Positions 1-8,701 of a DNA stretch of 64,000 nucleotides are shown here, in pieces (the stretch's first letter is position 1; each line of letters begins with the position of its first letter). This DNA comes from Defluviitaleaceae bacterium (GTDB lineage: Bacteria; Bacillota; Clostridia; Lachnospirales; WRAX01): contig WRBK01000001.1 in NCBI GenBank assembly GCA_009784575.1, positions 98,832 through 162,831 of the forward strand. Direction: 5' to 3'. The position numbers and the translations under genes were made by a program. Under the pieces are notes generated by a model. That model ran no database searches. It saw nothing but the letters and a program-made list of their open reading frames with translations, and was not told the DNA's origin.

Positions 1-27
1 GGCCATAGCTGTAATAGAGGTGATATC

Positions 28-1791
28 ATGCGTAAACGACCCGAAAATATCAGGGGAATAAGGCGAGATGCGCATGTATCCAGAGGGAGAAGGTCTTCTG
101 GTGCAAGTGCAAGCCAATCTCATAGAAGATTACCCAAAAGAAGGCTTCGCATAGAGGCTTTTTTTGCCTTTATCTTTGTTCTTATAATTTTTTACATAAT
201 TGGATATTTTTACACAAATATGCGCCGCCCAGAAATATCACAAATGCGCGTTGAGATGGGTGTTTTGGCATATCCAGAGACTTTTAGCGGCATCATTATC
301 CGTGATGAGGTGGTATATTTTGCTAATGAATCTGGAGCGTTGCTGTTTCATGTAGAAAATCATGAAAGGGTGCGTGCAGGGCATGTTGTGGCAAGCATAC
401 AAGATGCTGGACAGGTAGCGACATACCGTGAAAACCTTGCAACCATAGACCAAGATGCTGTGAATATGCTACGACAGCGCACTGGTGTTGCCATCAATGA
501 GGAAGAGATTGCACGGCGAAATCGCGCTATAATGGAGTATATCGACAGCTTGGCTTTTGGCATAACATCAGGTAGCATAGATGGGATTTTTGCGTTAGGC
601 GATACGGTACGCGTAAGTATGCAAAACCGCAACATGCTCTATTTTACAGATGAAATAGCCATGATTGATTATGCATCTGCCAGGGCGCGTGCTTTAGCTG
701 GTTTGGGTGGGGCTATTAGCGATGTACGAGCCACATCTGCTGGCATCTTTTCCAATACAATTGATGGGCTGGAAGCTGAACTGAGCATTGCCAATATGGC
801 AAATATACCCAGAGAGCTGACTGCTGCAATCGAACCTCTAACCACATTCTACAGACCCGAGGTGACATCTGGTGATGCGCTATTTCGGATTGTGCGCTCC
901 AATGATTGGTATATAGCTGCATATATTAGTAATGATTATGCCGCAAACTGGGGTACAAATACGACTGTTACATTATTTATAGAAGAAGGCACTTCTGTTA
1001 TGCCCCTAGCGGTGCAGGTGCATAGCCTAAGCGATGTAGGTCATGGAGAAGCATACGCAATCTTCCGCACAAACAATGACTTAATGCACTTTATAGACCG
1101 TAGAAATGTCACATTTCGCTTGTCACGCGATGCACAGGAGGGTTTTAAAATTCCACATACTGCCATCGTGGAGCGTAGTCGTTTCCCTGTTCCTGCGGAC
1201 TTCACCTTTGTTACCAATAATGTGCGCGCTGTCAACTTAATGACAGGTACAGGCAATGCAAACATAACTGAATCGGTGACGGGTAGTTTTAGTGCTGATG
1301 GCGAGAGATTTTTCATAATGGCTGATAGCGGCAGACTGCGTGTAGGCGATACGCTGATACGGAATCAAGAGCTATTGCAACTAGAAGAATATATGAGCGA
1401 AATCCCTGCTCGATTTGTTTTTGATGCTGAAGGCGGATGGGCAGTAAGTTTGATGATGGTAGATAATGTGATTGTTACACAACGCGTGTCTGGCAACTTT
1501 AACTCCAGTGGGAGCGTGTTTTTGTTAGCAGAAAATAGCAATAGCTTGAGGTCTGGGGATATCTTGGTTATAGAGGAAGCACATTTTCGCTTAGAAGTCG
1601 TAGATACCGTAAAAGGCGTTTTTGTGACAAATATTGGGGCAACGCAGTTCAGAGAAGTGTCCCTAGAAGGTTTTTTTGACGAAAATGCAGATTATATTAT
1701 TCTTGACCCTGCACGAAACCCAAATTTACGCCTTTTCGACAGAATAGCGGCAGATGCACGCGCGGTTTCTGATAGACTATTGTTACATTAG
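28..1791 (+). CDS. HlyD-like membrane-anchored protein of the division cluster
   Basis: The protein has 587 residues. A basic, arginine-rich N-terminus of about 45 residues is followed by one membrane segment at about residues 44-62 (FFAFIFVLIIFYIIGYF), and the rest is predicted to be extracellular. The block at about residues 78-125 (GVLAYPETFSGIIIRDE, then HVENHERVRAGHVVASIQDA) looks like the split barrel/lipoyl part of HlyD-type adaptors. The start is supported by GAGGTG eight bases upstream. In many Clostridia a HlyD-like protein of this kind stands just before sepF, and the same order is seen here. No export ABC genes adjoin it, so a transport role is not shown, and a role in the division envelope is inferred from position only. 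Confidence 0.7.
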   Translation: MRKRPENIRGIRRDAHVSRGRRSSGASASQSHRRLPKRRLRIEAFFAFIFVLIIFYIIGYFYTNMRRPEISQMRVEMGVLAYPETFSGIIIRDEVVYFANESGALLFHVENHERVRAGHVVASIQDAGQVATYRENLATIDQDAVNMLRQRTGVAINEEEIARRNRAIMEYIDSLAFGITSGSIDGIFALGDTVRVSMQNRNMLYFTDEIAMIDYASARARALAGLGGAISDVRATSAGIFSNTIDGLEAELSIANMANIPRELTAAIEPLTTFYRPEVTSGDALFRIVRSNDWYIAAYISNDYAANWGTNTTVTLFIEEGTSVMPLAVQVHSLSDVGHGEAYAIFRTNNDLMHFIDRRNVTFRLSRDAQEGFKIPHTAIVERSRFPVPADFTFVTNNVRAVNLMTGTGNANITESVTGSFSADGERFFIMADSGRLRVGDTLIRNQELLQLEEYMSEIPARFVFDAEGGWAVSLMMVDNVIVTQRVSGNFNSSGSVFLLAENSNSLRSGDILVIEEAHFRLEVVDTVKGVFVTNIGATQFREVSLEGFFDENADYIILDPARNPNLRLFDRIAADARAVSDRLLLH

Positions 1792-1877
1792 TCGTAAAAA
1801 GATGTAGATTTCATGATTCCTTGTGCATTTTGACGAGATAAAAATATGGCAATTTTCATATAATGACAAAAAAATTG

Positions 1878-1906
1878 TTGACAAACCTTTGGAAAACGTG
1901 CATAAT
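1878..1906 (+). promoter_or_regulatory. Sigma-A type promoter of sepF
   Basis: TTGACA at 1878-1883 and CATAAT at 1901-1906 are separated by 17 bp and lie 65 bp before the sepF start. This suggests sepF and the genes after it can be transcribed independently of the HlyD-like gene. Confidence 0.65.
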
Positions 1907-1970
1907 AGTAGTCTAACCTGACTCTATATATTGTTTACACATGACAAGAGGCTTTTCAAGGAGGAAAACC

Positions 1971-2561
1971 ATGAGCATATTAAATTCTTTAAGAAACCTC
2001 GTCTCGCAAAGAGGATATGACGACGACGATTATTTATTCGAAGATGAGTTTGATAACGAAGATGATGATAGGTACATACCGAACGGACGATATGAAGAAG
2101 AGCCAATTCCTAGAGCTGGCGCACGTCGTAGCTCTTCGCGTGATAATGAACGCTCCCGCAATTCGGAGTTCACAAAGCGTGTAGAAACCCCTGAAAGAGG
2201 CAGCCGCGCTAGTAGCCAAAAATATACCGAAAAAGAAAAGGATGTCTTTGCTATACATCCTGTTTCTGAACTGGATATCATTGTTTCTGAGCCTTTGGTA
2301 TTTGAAGACGGGCCTGCTATTTGCGATTTGCTAAAGCAACGTAAGCCTGTTATTGTGAACATGGGTAGCGTGGGTGTTCGTGAGGCTCAACGCATTATGG
2401 ACTTTTTGGCGGGAGCAATCTATTCTGTGAATGGTGACCTTCATGTAATAACAGACCGCATATACATTGCCACCCCTGAGAATGTTTCGGTTTCTGACCA
2501 GACGAAAGAGCAACTAAAGCAACATGGTATTTTCTCTAACTTCTTTGGCTCGCGTCAATAA
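1971..2561 (+). CDS. sepF: Cell division protein SepF
   Basis: The protein has 196 residues. SepF polymerises into rings, anchors FtsZ to the membrane through an N-terminal amphipathic helix and helps build the septum. The N-terminus (MSILNSLRNLVSQRGYDDDD) has the short helix followed by a long acidic and basic disordered linker. The C-terminal core from about residue 103 includes KPVIVNMGSVGVREAQRIMD and FLAGAIYSVNGDLH, which match the conserved SepF beta-alpha core. The ATG at 1971 was chosen because AAGGAGG lies eight bases upstream; an in-frame ATG 30 bases earlier has no ribosome site. yggT follows 17 bp downstream. Confidence 0.93.
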   Translation: MSILNSLRNLVSQRGYDDDDYLFEDEFDNEDDDRYIPNGRYEEEPIPRAGARRSSSRDNERSRNSEFTKRVETPERGSRASSQKYTEKEKDVFAIHPVSELDIIVSEPLVFEDGPAICDLLKQRKPVIVNMGSVGVREAQRIMDFLAGAIYSVNGDLHVITDRIYIATPENVSVSDQTKEQLKQHGIFSNFFGSRQ

Positions 2562-2578
2562 ACGGAGGTTTTGTTTTC

Positions 2579-2869
2579 GTGAATCTTATAGTTGCTGATG
2601 CTGTTGTCATAATAGGAAACCTACTCATAGCTCTGCTGTTTCTTAGGGCTATAATGTCGTGGATGCCTTTTAATCCAAGCGGTATTGGTGGCACAGTTTA
2701 TAGAATACTCTCTGCTATCACAGAACCATTGATATCGCCAGTAAGGCGTCTGGTACAGCGTTCTCCAATAAGTGGGTCAGGCATGTTAATTGATTTTTCG
2801 CCCATGTTGGTTATGCTTGCGATTTTTCTTTTAACCCCTATAATTACAGACCTTTTGCGTAATATGTAA
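2579..2869 (+). CDS. YggT family membrane protein
   Basis: The protein has 96 residues and starts at GTG with CGGAGG about ten bases upstream. Two hydrophobic segments flank the conserved stretch RAIMSWMPFNPSGIGG and the ITEPLISPVRR motif, which is the YggT (YlmG) signature. These proteins sit in the membrane next to sepF and ylmH in Gram-positive bacteria. Their role in division or membrane organisation is inferred mainly from genetics and linkage. Confidence 0.9.
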   Translation: MNLIVADAVVIIGNLLIALLFLRAIMSWMPFNPSGIGGTVYRILSAITEPLISPVRRLVQRSPISGSGMLIDFSPMLVMLAIFLLTPIITDLLRNM

Positions 2870-2870
2870 T

Positions 2871-3668
2871 ATGACAAAAAAACTACATGAGTTATCTCGA
2901 TTTTTAGGTAAATTGCACAAATCTGATTCAGACTATGCTTTTGCGAAGGTGCTGGATCAGGTTTATTTGTGTCTTGAAAGCGGAATACCTCAATTTACAA
3001 ACTTCCTTGACCCTTTAAGACTTAATTTCGCACAAAATAGTTTGCGTGAACTAGATAAATTTGGCATTGATGTTTTGGTCAATGGAGGATATAATGGAGC
3101 AGAGCGTAAAATATTAGGGTTTTTTCCTGAGCATGAAGGCAATGCAGGCTTTCCTATCGCAAAAATACTGATACAATATGAGGCTAAGTATGCAAACTTA
3201 ACACATAGTGACTTTTTAGGGGCAATATTGGGTCTTGGGTTAGATAGAAGCGTGATTGGCGATGTTGTGATACTGCCTACATCTGCTGTCATCTTGGCTG
3301 AAGCGCATATCTCTGACTTTTTGCTATCAAATCTTCACAAAGTGGGCAAAACATCGGTTTCAACCAGATGCTTAGCAGATGATGAACATTTTTTCGGCAT
3401 GGATAATCGCGTACGTGACAGGCTTATATGCTCATCACCTAGGCTTGATAATGTCTTAGCTGTAGCCTTCAAGCTGTCACGAAGCGATGCTGCATCGCTC
3501 ATAAAGTCTGGCAAAGCCTTTATTAACTGGCAGGAAGCTAATTCACCAACCAAGACTATCAAAGAAGGTGACATGCTCACTTTACGTAAACACGGGCGTG
3601 TACAAATTGTAGAATTTGCAGGGAAATCAAAAAAAGACTATTTTCTGATTGACATTATTCGATTTTGA
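2871..3668 (+). CDS. YlmH-like RNA-binding protein with S4 domain
   Basis: The protein has 265 residues. YlmH belongs to the division cluster downstream of sepF and yggT and binds ribosomal RNA through a C-terminal S4 domain; family work links it to handling of stalled ribosome subunits. The N-terminal two-thirds holds FTNFLDPLR and GAERKILGFFPE, typical of the family. The S4 module covers about residues 185-255 (RLDNVLAVAFKLSRSDAASL, then GKAFINWQ). It starts one base after the yggT stop. It ends just before nadD, so it lies in the same transcription unit. Confidence 0.9.
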   Translation: MTKKLHELSRFLGKLHKSDSDYAFAKVLDQVYLCLESGIPQFTNFLDPLRLNFAQNSLRELDKFGIDVLVNGGYNGAERKILGFFPEHEGNAGFPIAKILIQYEAKYANLTHSDFLGAILGLGLDRSVIGDVVILPTSAVILAEAHISDFLLSNLHKVGKTSVSTRCLADDEHFFGMDNRVRDRLICSSPRLDNVLAVAFKLSRSDAASLIKSGKAFINWQEANSPTKTIKEGDMLTLRKHGRVQIVEFAGKSKKDYFLIDIIRF

Positions 3669-3676
3669 GGTTTATT

Positions 3677-4840
3677 ATGCAAAAAATAGGTATTATGGGC
3701 GGCACTTTTGACCCTATCCACAATGGACATCTCATAGCGGCACAAGAGGTTTTGCAGAAACTTGAACTAGATAAAATAATTTTTGTGCCTACAGGTACGC
3801 CGCCGCTAAAAGATGCTACAAAAACAACACATGCACATCATAGGCATATACTGTGTGTTCTTGCCACTTTGGATAATCCAAATTTCTCCGTAAGCACCAT
3901 CGAAATTGACCGTGAAGGGACAAGCTATACGATAGATACCATTGAACAGTTGAAAAATGAATATCCTAACGATGAGCTATACTTTATTGTGGGTGCAGAT
4001 GTTGTAGCAAATTTTCATAAATGGCGTCGATTTGAAGATATTTTGCAAATGTGTAAAATTGTAACGACTACAAGACCTAGAAGCCAGCTAAATATTGAAG
4101 AAAATAGAATTATTGCGCTAGAGATTTCTGATATTGATATCTCATCCACAAAAATACGTGAGCTACTTGCGCAAGGCATAATGCCTAGATATCTCATGCC
4201 ACAATCTGCTTGCGACTATATTGTAAAAGAGCAACTATATAGCTACAATCAAAGCTTTGGGCATATCAAGAAAGATTTGCAGATGCAACTATCCGCTGAA
4301 AGGTTTGCACACACACTATCTGTAGTGAAAGAAGCAGAAAGTCTGGGTCGCTACCATTTTCAGGATTCCGAAGCTATTAAGAAATTACGGCTTGCAGCAC
4401 TTTTGCACGATTGCGCAAAGAATTTTTGTGAAGAGCGACCTTTTGATATCATTAACTCTTTATGTCAAGAAAATAATGTTGAACTGGGCGACTTTTTTAG
4501 TAATGCACCTGAGCTTGCACATGGTCTTGTAGGGGCTGCCATAGCTAAGTCAAGATACAGTATAATCGACCATGATATACTTGATGCTATTACCTGCCAT
4601 ACTTTTGGTAAATCAAATATGACAATTTTTGATAAAATTGTATATATTGCAGATTTTATCGAACCAACAAGACCTTATAGCAATGTGCGCAAACATGCTC
4701 GTGAGATTGCCTATAGAAACTTGGATGAGGCGATGATATATATTTTGAAATTCACTATAGAAAAAACAGCCGCAAAAGGACTGCCTATGCATCCAGATAG
4801 TGCGGCGGCACTAAAATATTTGGAGGAAAACCATGGATAA
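3677..4840 (+). CDS. nadD: NadD-YqeK fusion: nicotinate-nucleotide adenylyltransferase plus HD hydrolase
   Basis: This is one 387-residue polypeptide. Residues 1 to about 195 are NadD, which transfers AMP to nicotinate mononucleotide in NAD synthesis: GGTFDPIHNGHL is the HxGH nucleotide-binding site, and ISSTKIRELL is the ISSTxIR motif. From about residue 205 onward lies a YqeK-type HD domain (RFAHTLSVVKEAESLG, LAALLHDCAKNF, HPDSAAALKYL); YqeK enzymes hydrolyse diadenosine tetraphosphate. In most Firmicutes nadD and yqeK are separate neighbours, so the fusion is notable. The ATG at 3677 has a GAGG site; the TTG 12 bases upstream is less likely. It overlaps the next gene by 8 bases. Confidence 0.9.
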   Translation: MQKIGIMGGTFDPIHNGHLIAAQEVLQKLELDKIIFVPTGTPPLKDATKTTHAHHRHILCVLATLDNPNFSVSTIEIDREGTSYTIDTIEQLKNEYPNDELYFIVGADVVANFHKWRRFEDILQMCKIVTTTRPRSQLNIEENRIIALEISDIDISSTKIRELLAQGIMPRYLMPQSACDYIVKEQLYSYNQSFGHIKKDLQMQLSAERFAHTLSVVKEAESLGRYHFQDSEAIKKLRLAALLHDCAKNFCEERPFDIINSLCQENNVELGDFFSNAPELAHGLVGAAIAKSRYSIIDHDILDAITCHTFGKSNMTIFDKIVYIADFIEPTRPYSNVRKHAREIAYRNLDEAMIYILKFTIEKTAAKGLPMHPDSAAALKYLEENHG

Positions 4841-5210
4841 TATGGATAATAAAGAAAAGCAGGATGTGATGCCAGCTGTAAAAGCGGGATATAATGCTGT
4901 GGCAGATAAAATGGGCGAGGATATTATTGTGCTGGATATTCGCGAAGTATCTATCATTTCGGAATATTTCATCATAGCAAGCGCGAATAATTCTAATCAG
5001 TTAAAAGCAATGGCGGACCACATGCAAGAAAAATTGTTTGAGCATGGCGTAAAATTGCGCCATATAGAAGGCGTGCAAAGTGCTAGGTGGATTTTGCTTG
5101 ATTTTGGACATATTATAGCACATCTATTTTGCAAAGAGGAACGTGAGTATTACAAGCTAGAGCGACTATGGGGCGATGCTCGCGCGATTTTGCCCGATGA
5201 ATTAGTATAA
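4833..5210 (+). CDS. rsfS: Ribosomal silencing factor RsfS
   Basis: The protein has 125 residues. RsfS binds ribosomal protein L14 and blocks joining of the subunits when nutrients are scarce. The family hallmarks are visible: VLDIREVSIISEYFIIASAN, then RHIEGVQSARWILLDFGHII, and FCKEEREYYKLERLWGDA. It begins inside the end of nadD-yqeK with GGAGG eight bases upstream. The nadD, yqeK, rsfS order is common in Firmicutes and supports the call. Confidence 0.93.
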   Translation: MDNMDNKEKQDVMPAVKAGYNAVADKMGEDIIVLDIREVSIISEYFIIASANNSNQLKAMADHMQEKLFEHGVKLRHIEGVQSARWILLDFGHIIAHLFCKEEREYYKLERLWGDARAILPDELV

Positions 5211-5233
5211 TAGATTTTGAAAAGGTGGATGTA

Positions 5234-7216
5234 ATGGCAAAAAATAGCAATAAACCCAATAGATATGACAATGAAAGCATCACGCAACTGAAAGGTGCTG
5301 ACCGCGTGCGCTTACGCCCGTCGGTTATTTTTGGTTCGGATGATATTGTCGGCTGTCAGCATTCTATTTTTGAGATAATCTCAAACTCTATTGACGAAGC
5401 ACGTGAGGGGTATGGCTCGCGCATAGAAATAACGCGTCATACTGATGGCAGCATTACTAATGTGGATTACGGACGTGGCATACCTGTTGATTATAACACT
5501 CTTGAGCAGAAATATAACTGGGAGTTAGTTTTTTGTGAGCTATATGCTGGTGGTAAGTATAATAACAATGATAGCGAAAACTACCAGTTTAGCTTGGGGC
5601 TAAATGGTCTTGGACTTTGCTCCGCTCAGTACGCCTCACGTTTTATGGATGTTAAGATATACCGCGATGGCTATGAATACTCTTTGTATTTTGAGCGTGG
5701 CGAAAATATAGGCGGTCTTAAAAAAGAAATCTCTACAGATAGCCGCACGGGTACGATTATACGCTGGTTGCCAGATAATGAGGTATTTAAAGATATAGCC
5801 GTGCCTTTGGAATACTTCCAAGACATGCTAAAAAAACAGGCGATTGTCAATGATGGCTTGGTTTTTGTGTTGCATGATGAAGAAAGCGGTGAGGAATTTA
5901 CATATTGTTATGAAAATGGTATAAAGGACTATATGGCTGAAATTTGCGGCGATACTGCATTAACCGAGCCTGTGTATTTTACGCATGAGGCATCTGGGCG
6001 CGACCGTGAGGACTTGCCTAAGTATCTTCTAAAATTTTCCATGATATTTTGCTTTGATAATAATGTGAATCTCCTGCAATATTTCCATAATTCTAGCTTT
6101 TTGGAATATGGCGGCTCTCCAGATAGGGCTGTGAAAAATGCCTTTTTATCGGCCATAGATAGCTATATACGAAATGCAGGATTGTACAAAAAAGATGAGA
6201 AAAAAATAACCTTTACGGATATTGAAGACTCTCTTGTGCTGATTTCTAACTCGTTTTCCACTGTAACCAGCTATGAAAATCAGACAAAAAAAGCTATAAA
6301 TAATAAATTCATACAAGAAGCCATGACGGATTTTTTGAAAAAAAGTCTAGCTGTATATTTTGTGGAAAACAAAGCTGAAGCAGATAAGATAATGGCACAA
6401 GTTATGGTCAATAAACGCAGCCGCGAAACAGCCGAAAAAACACGCCTTTCTGTTAAGAAAAAACTAACAGGTGGCATGGACTTTACGAATCGCGCAGAAA
6501 AGTTTGTTAATTGCCGTACGCGTGATATCACACGTCGTGAGCTATATATAGTGGAGGGGGATTCTGCCCTCGGAGCTTGCAAGCTAGGGCGCGATGCGGA
6601 GTTTCAAGCCATTATGCCTGTGCGCGGCAAAATCCTTAATTGCCTGAAAGCTGACTATAATAAGATTTTTGCAAATGATATTATAACAGACTTGATACGC
6701 GTGCTTGGTTGCGGCGTTGAGGTTAATTCTAAGCATAATAAAGATTTGAACTCCTTTGATATGGATAAGTTAAATTGGGCTAAAATTGTTATCTGTACAG
6801 ATGCTGATTATGACGGTTTCCAAATTCGTACGCTAATACTCACTATGCTTTATCGCCTAATGCCTGCTCTAATCACTGAAAAAAAGGTCTACATAGCCGA
6901 ATCGCCGCTATACGAAATAACGTCGGGCAAGGACACATTTTTTGCATATAGTGATGCAGAGAAAAACGCTATAACTGCCAAAATCAAGGGCAAATATCAT
7001 ATACAGCGCAGCAAGGGCTTGGGTGAAAACGAGCCAGATATGATGTGGCAAACCACTATGAATCCTGCCACGCGCAAGCTTGTTCAAGTGTTGCCAGAAG
7101 ATATGGAGGCAACACGTCAGATGTTCGATGTGCTTTTGGGTGATAATATTAAGGGTCGCAAGGAATTTATCGAGCTTAATGGGCATAAATATATGGATAT
7201 GGTTGATGTTGTGTGA
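5234..7216 (+). CDS. Type II topoisomerase ATPase subunit (GyrB/ParE-like)
   Basis: The protein has 660 residues. It is the B-type subunit that binds ATP and, with an A-type partner, passes one DNA duplex through another. The GHKL ATPase is at the N-terminus (EIISNSIDEA, DYGRGIPVDY, LGLNGLGLCSAQYA). The TOPRIM domain is in the C-terminal half (LYIVEGDSALGACKLGRDA and CTDADYDGFQIRTL), and the tail QRSKGLGENEPDMMW matches the family. The ATG at 5234 has AAAGGTGG upstream; the GTG at 5225 lies inside that site. No gyrA/parC partner follows, so whether it is ParE or a divergent second GyrB cannot be decided here. Confidence 0.85.
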   Translation: MAKNSNKPNRYDNESITQLKGADRVRLRPSVIFGSDDIVGCQHSIFEIISNSIDEAREGYGSRIEITRHTDGSITNVDYGRGIPVDYNTLEQKYNWELVFCELYAGGKYNNNDSENYQFSLGLNGLGLCSAQYASRFMDVKIYRDGYEYSLYFERGENIGGLKKEISTDSRTGTIIRWLPDNEVFKDIAVPLEYFQDMLKKQAIVNDGLVFVLHDEESGEEFTYCYENGIKDYMAEICGDTALTEPVYFTHEASGRDREDLPKYLLKFSMIFCFDNNVNLLQYFHNSSFLEYGGSPDRAVKNAFLSAIDSYIRNAGLYKKDEKKITFTDIEDSLVLISNSFSTVTSYENQTKKAINNKFIQEAMTDFLKKSLAVYFVENKAEADKIMAQVMVNKRSRETAEKTRLSVKKKLTGGMDFTNRAEKFVNCRTRDITRRELYIVEGDSALGACKLGRDAEFQAIMPVRGKILNCLKADYNKIFANDIITDLIRVLGCGVEVNSKHNKDLNSFDMDKLNWAKIVICTDADYDGFQIRTLILTMLYRLMPALITEKKVYIAESPLYEITSGKDTFFAYSDAEKNAITAKIKGKYHIQRSKGLGENEPDMMWQTTMNPATRKLVQVLPEDMEATRQMFDVLLGDNIKGRKEFIELNGHKYMDMVDVV

Positions 7217-7225
7217 GGTATATAC

Positions 7226-7789
7226 ATGATTTTTAAGCGTGAGTCACTTCCTGAACATATAAAAGAATTTATCAAAGGCGTGTCTTTTAAAGAGGACACG
7301 CCTTTTGGGTATGAAGAACTTACTTATCTTACTATATCTTATGTTGATTTTGGCGATAATAATTGCTTGGGTGACATGATAGTTGCTACTAAGATTGGAG
7401 ATGAGGTGCTTGATATCTTTCGTGAGCTTTACGCCATACGCTTTCCTATCCATCAAATATGCCTTGTTGACCATTATGGCGCGAATGATGAAGCCAGTAT
7501 GTCAGCAAATAATACCCATGCCTTTAATTTCCGCCGTATAGCAGGTAGCGAAACCATATCGCGGCATGGTTACGGTATGGCCATCGACATTAATCCTGTG
7601 CAAAACCCATATATACGCAAAAATGACATTTTGCCTATGGCTGGAATTGGCTATCTAAATCGCAACAATGTACGCTCTGGCATGATTGTGCATGGATGTC
7701 CTGCATATAATGCATTTGTTAGCCATGGATGGACTTGGGGCGGCGATTGGGACACGCCCAAAGATTATCATCACTTTGAGAAGCACTAA
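7226..7789 (+). CDS. M15 family D-Ala-D-Ala carboxypeptidase-like protein
   Basis: The protein has 187 residues. M15 metallopeptidases cleave peptidoglycan stem peptides. The zinc site is visible: SRHGYGMAIDINP carries the first His and Asp, and WGGDWDTPKDYHHFEKH carries the last His near the C-terminus. No signal peptide or membrane segment is seen, so secretion is unexplained; a cytoplasmic recycling role or release by lysis are possibilities. It starts 9 bp after the topoisomerase gene. A terminator-like hairpin lies inside its early codons. Confidence 0.8.
   Translation: MIFKRESLPEHIKEFIKGVSFKEDTPFGYEELTYLTISYVDFGDNNCLGDMIVATKIGDEVLDIFRELYAIRFPIHQICLVDHYGANDEASMSANNTHAFNFRRIAGSETISRHGYGMAIDINPVQNPYIRKNDILPMAGIGYLNRNNVRSGMIVHGCPAYNAFVSHGWTWGGDWDTPKDYHHFEKH
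7274..7306 (+). terminator. Intrinsic-terminator-like hairpin inside the M15 coding region
   Basis: An 11-bp perfect stem (AAAGGCGTGTC and GACACGCCTTT) with a 10-base loop is followed by a short T run, 48 bases into the coding sequence. It may be an attenuator or a site of premature termination, but codon constraints could also explain it. Confidence 0.4.
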
Positions 7790-8213
7790 CACATTAAATC
7801 CCAAAATATACCAAATTTATCGACAAGCGAGCCGCAGCAAGCACTATAACTCACCTTTTTCAAAGGAGACATGATTGTTGCACCATCTGATAAAATCTCA
7901 AAAGCCACCCTTACCTCATTAGCACTATCGAAGGAAACAACAAGACATACTGAATATCCGCTTGGCAAAGAATATCCACTTGGGAGGTTGTTTAAGGGAT
8001 TATCCCATAGCAAAATACGCTGCTTGCCATCATCATCTGTGAATGAAAAATCAAGTCCATATCCTTTTTGATATCGGCATTTGGCGGCAAATCTTGCGGG
8101 TTGGCATCGGAATAACGGCTTAAATAGGTGGGCTCCGCGCCAAAAGCCTTTTCGTAAAGTTCGATTGCTTGTTCACATTGCCTGTTAAATTGTAATAATG
8201 GCTCTATTAGCAT
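7786..8213 (-). pseudogene. Frameshifted PhnB-like (VOC superfamily) gene
   Basis: Two overlapping reading frames together make one protein resembling PhnB/YjdN-type VOC proteins. The N-terminal frame begins at 8213 (PLLQFNRQCEQAIELYEKAF). The C-terminal frame ends at 7786 (GKQRILLWDNPL, then VSFDSANEVRVAFEILSDG and CGSLVDKFGIFWDL). The change of frame falls near 8010-8040. An in-frame duplication (PSGYS repeated) follows shortly after. The gene lies 6 bp beyond the intact VOC gene on the same strand and probably derives from the same operon. A sequencing indel cannot be excluded. Confidence 0.7.
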
Positions 8214-8219
8214 GATTTA

Positions 8220-8627
8220 TTATATTTCCCCCTCGAATAATCCAATTAAATTGCCCTCTGGGTCTCTAAAGTAAGCGCAATATATCCCGCCCCAAGCATC
8301 CATAAATTGCGGCTCGCCAAGAAACTGCACGCCAGCATACTTCATGCGCTTATAGTCGCCCCTACAATCATCTGTGGTGATAACTGCGCAAATCGTATCT
8401 GGTGACGGAGACATATCTGGCTGCTTATAACCTTGCCACATCTCCACATTCTTTCCGACAAAAATTGCAAAGAGCGGTGGCTCGCCAGTTTTTCTCGCGA
8501 AATTTGTATATGGTCCGCCCTTATCGCCATATACTGGCACAAATCCAAGCTGTTTAGTGCAAAAATCATAATATGTGCCATAATCGCCGCGCACTAAAAT
8601 TGTAACTGATACTCCGTTGAATCCCAT
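8220..8627 (-). CDS. VOC family (glyoxalase/bleomycin-resistance fold) protein
   Basis: The protein has 135 residues. The vicinal oxygen chelate fold serves dioxygenases, glyoxalases and drug-binding proteins; the substrate is not evident. Typical blocks are DFCTKQLGFVPVYGDKGG, GVQFLGEPQFMDAWG and AYFRDPEGNLIGLFEGE, the last carrying the usual metal-site Glu. AAGGAGG lies 8 bases before the ATG. It follows the AraC-type gene on the same strand, which may control it. Confidence 0.82.
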   Translation of the reverse strand: MGFNGVSVTILVRGDYGTYYDFCTKQLGFVPVYGDKGGPYTNFARKTGEPPLFAIFVGKNVEMWQGYKQPDMSPSPDTICAVITTDDCRGDYKRMKYAGVQFLGEPQFMDAWGGIYCAYFRDPEGNLIGLFEGEI

Positions 8628-8701
8628 TTTGTGTTCCTCCTTATTTTTGGTTGAATGATATTATTTTACACAAAATAAAAACGACGTATTGTAAAATTAC
8701 G

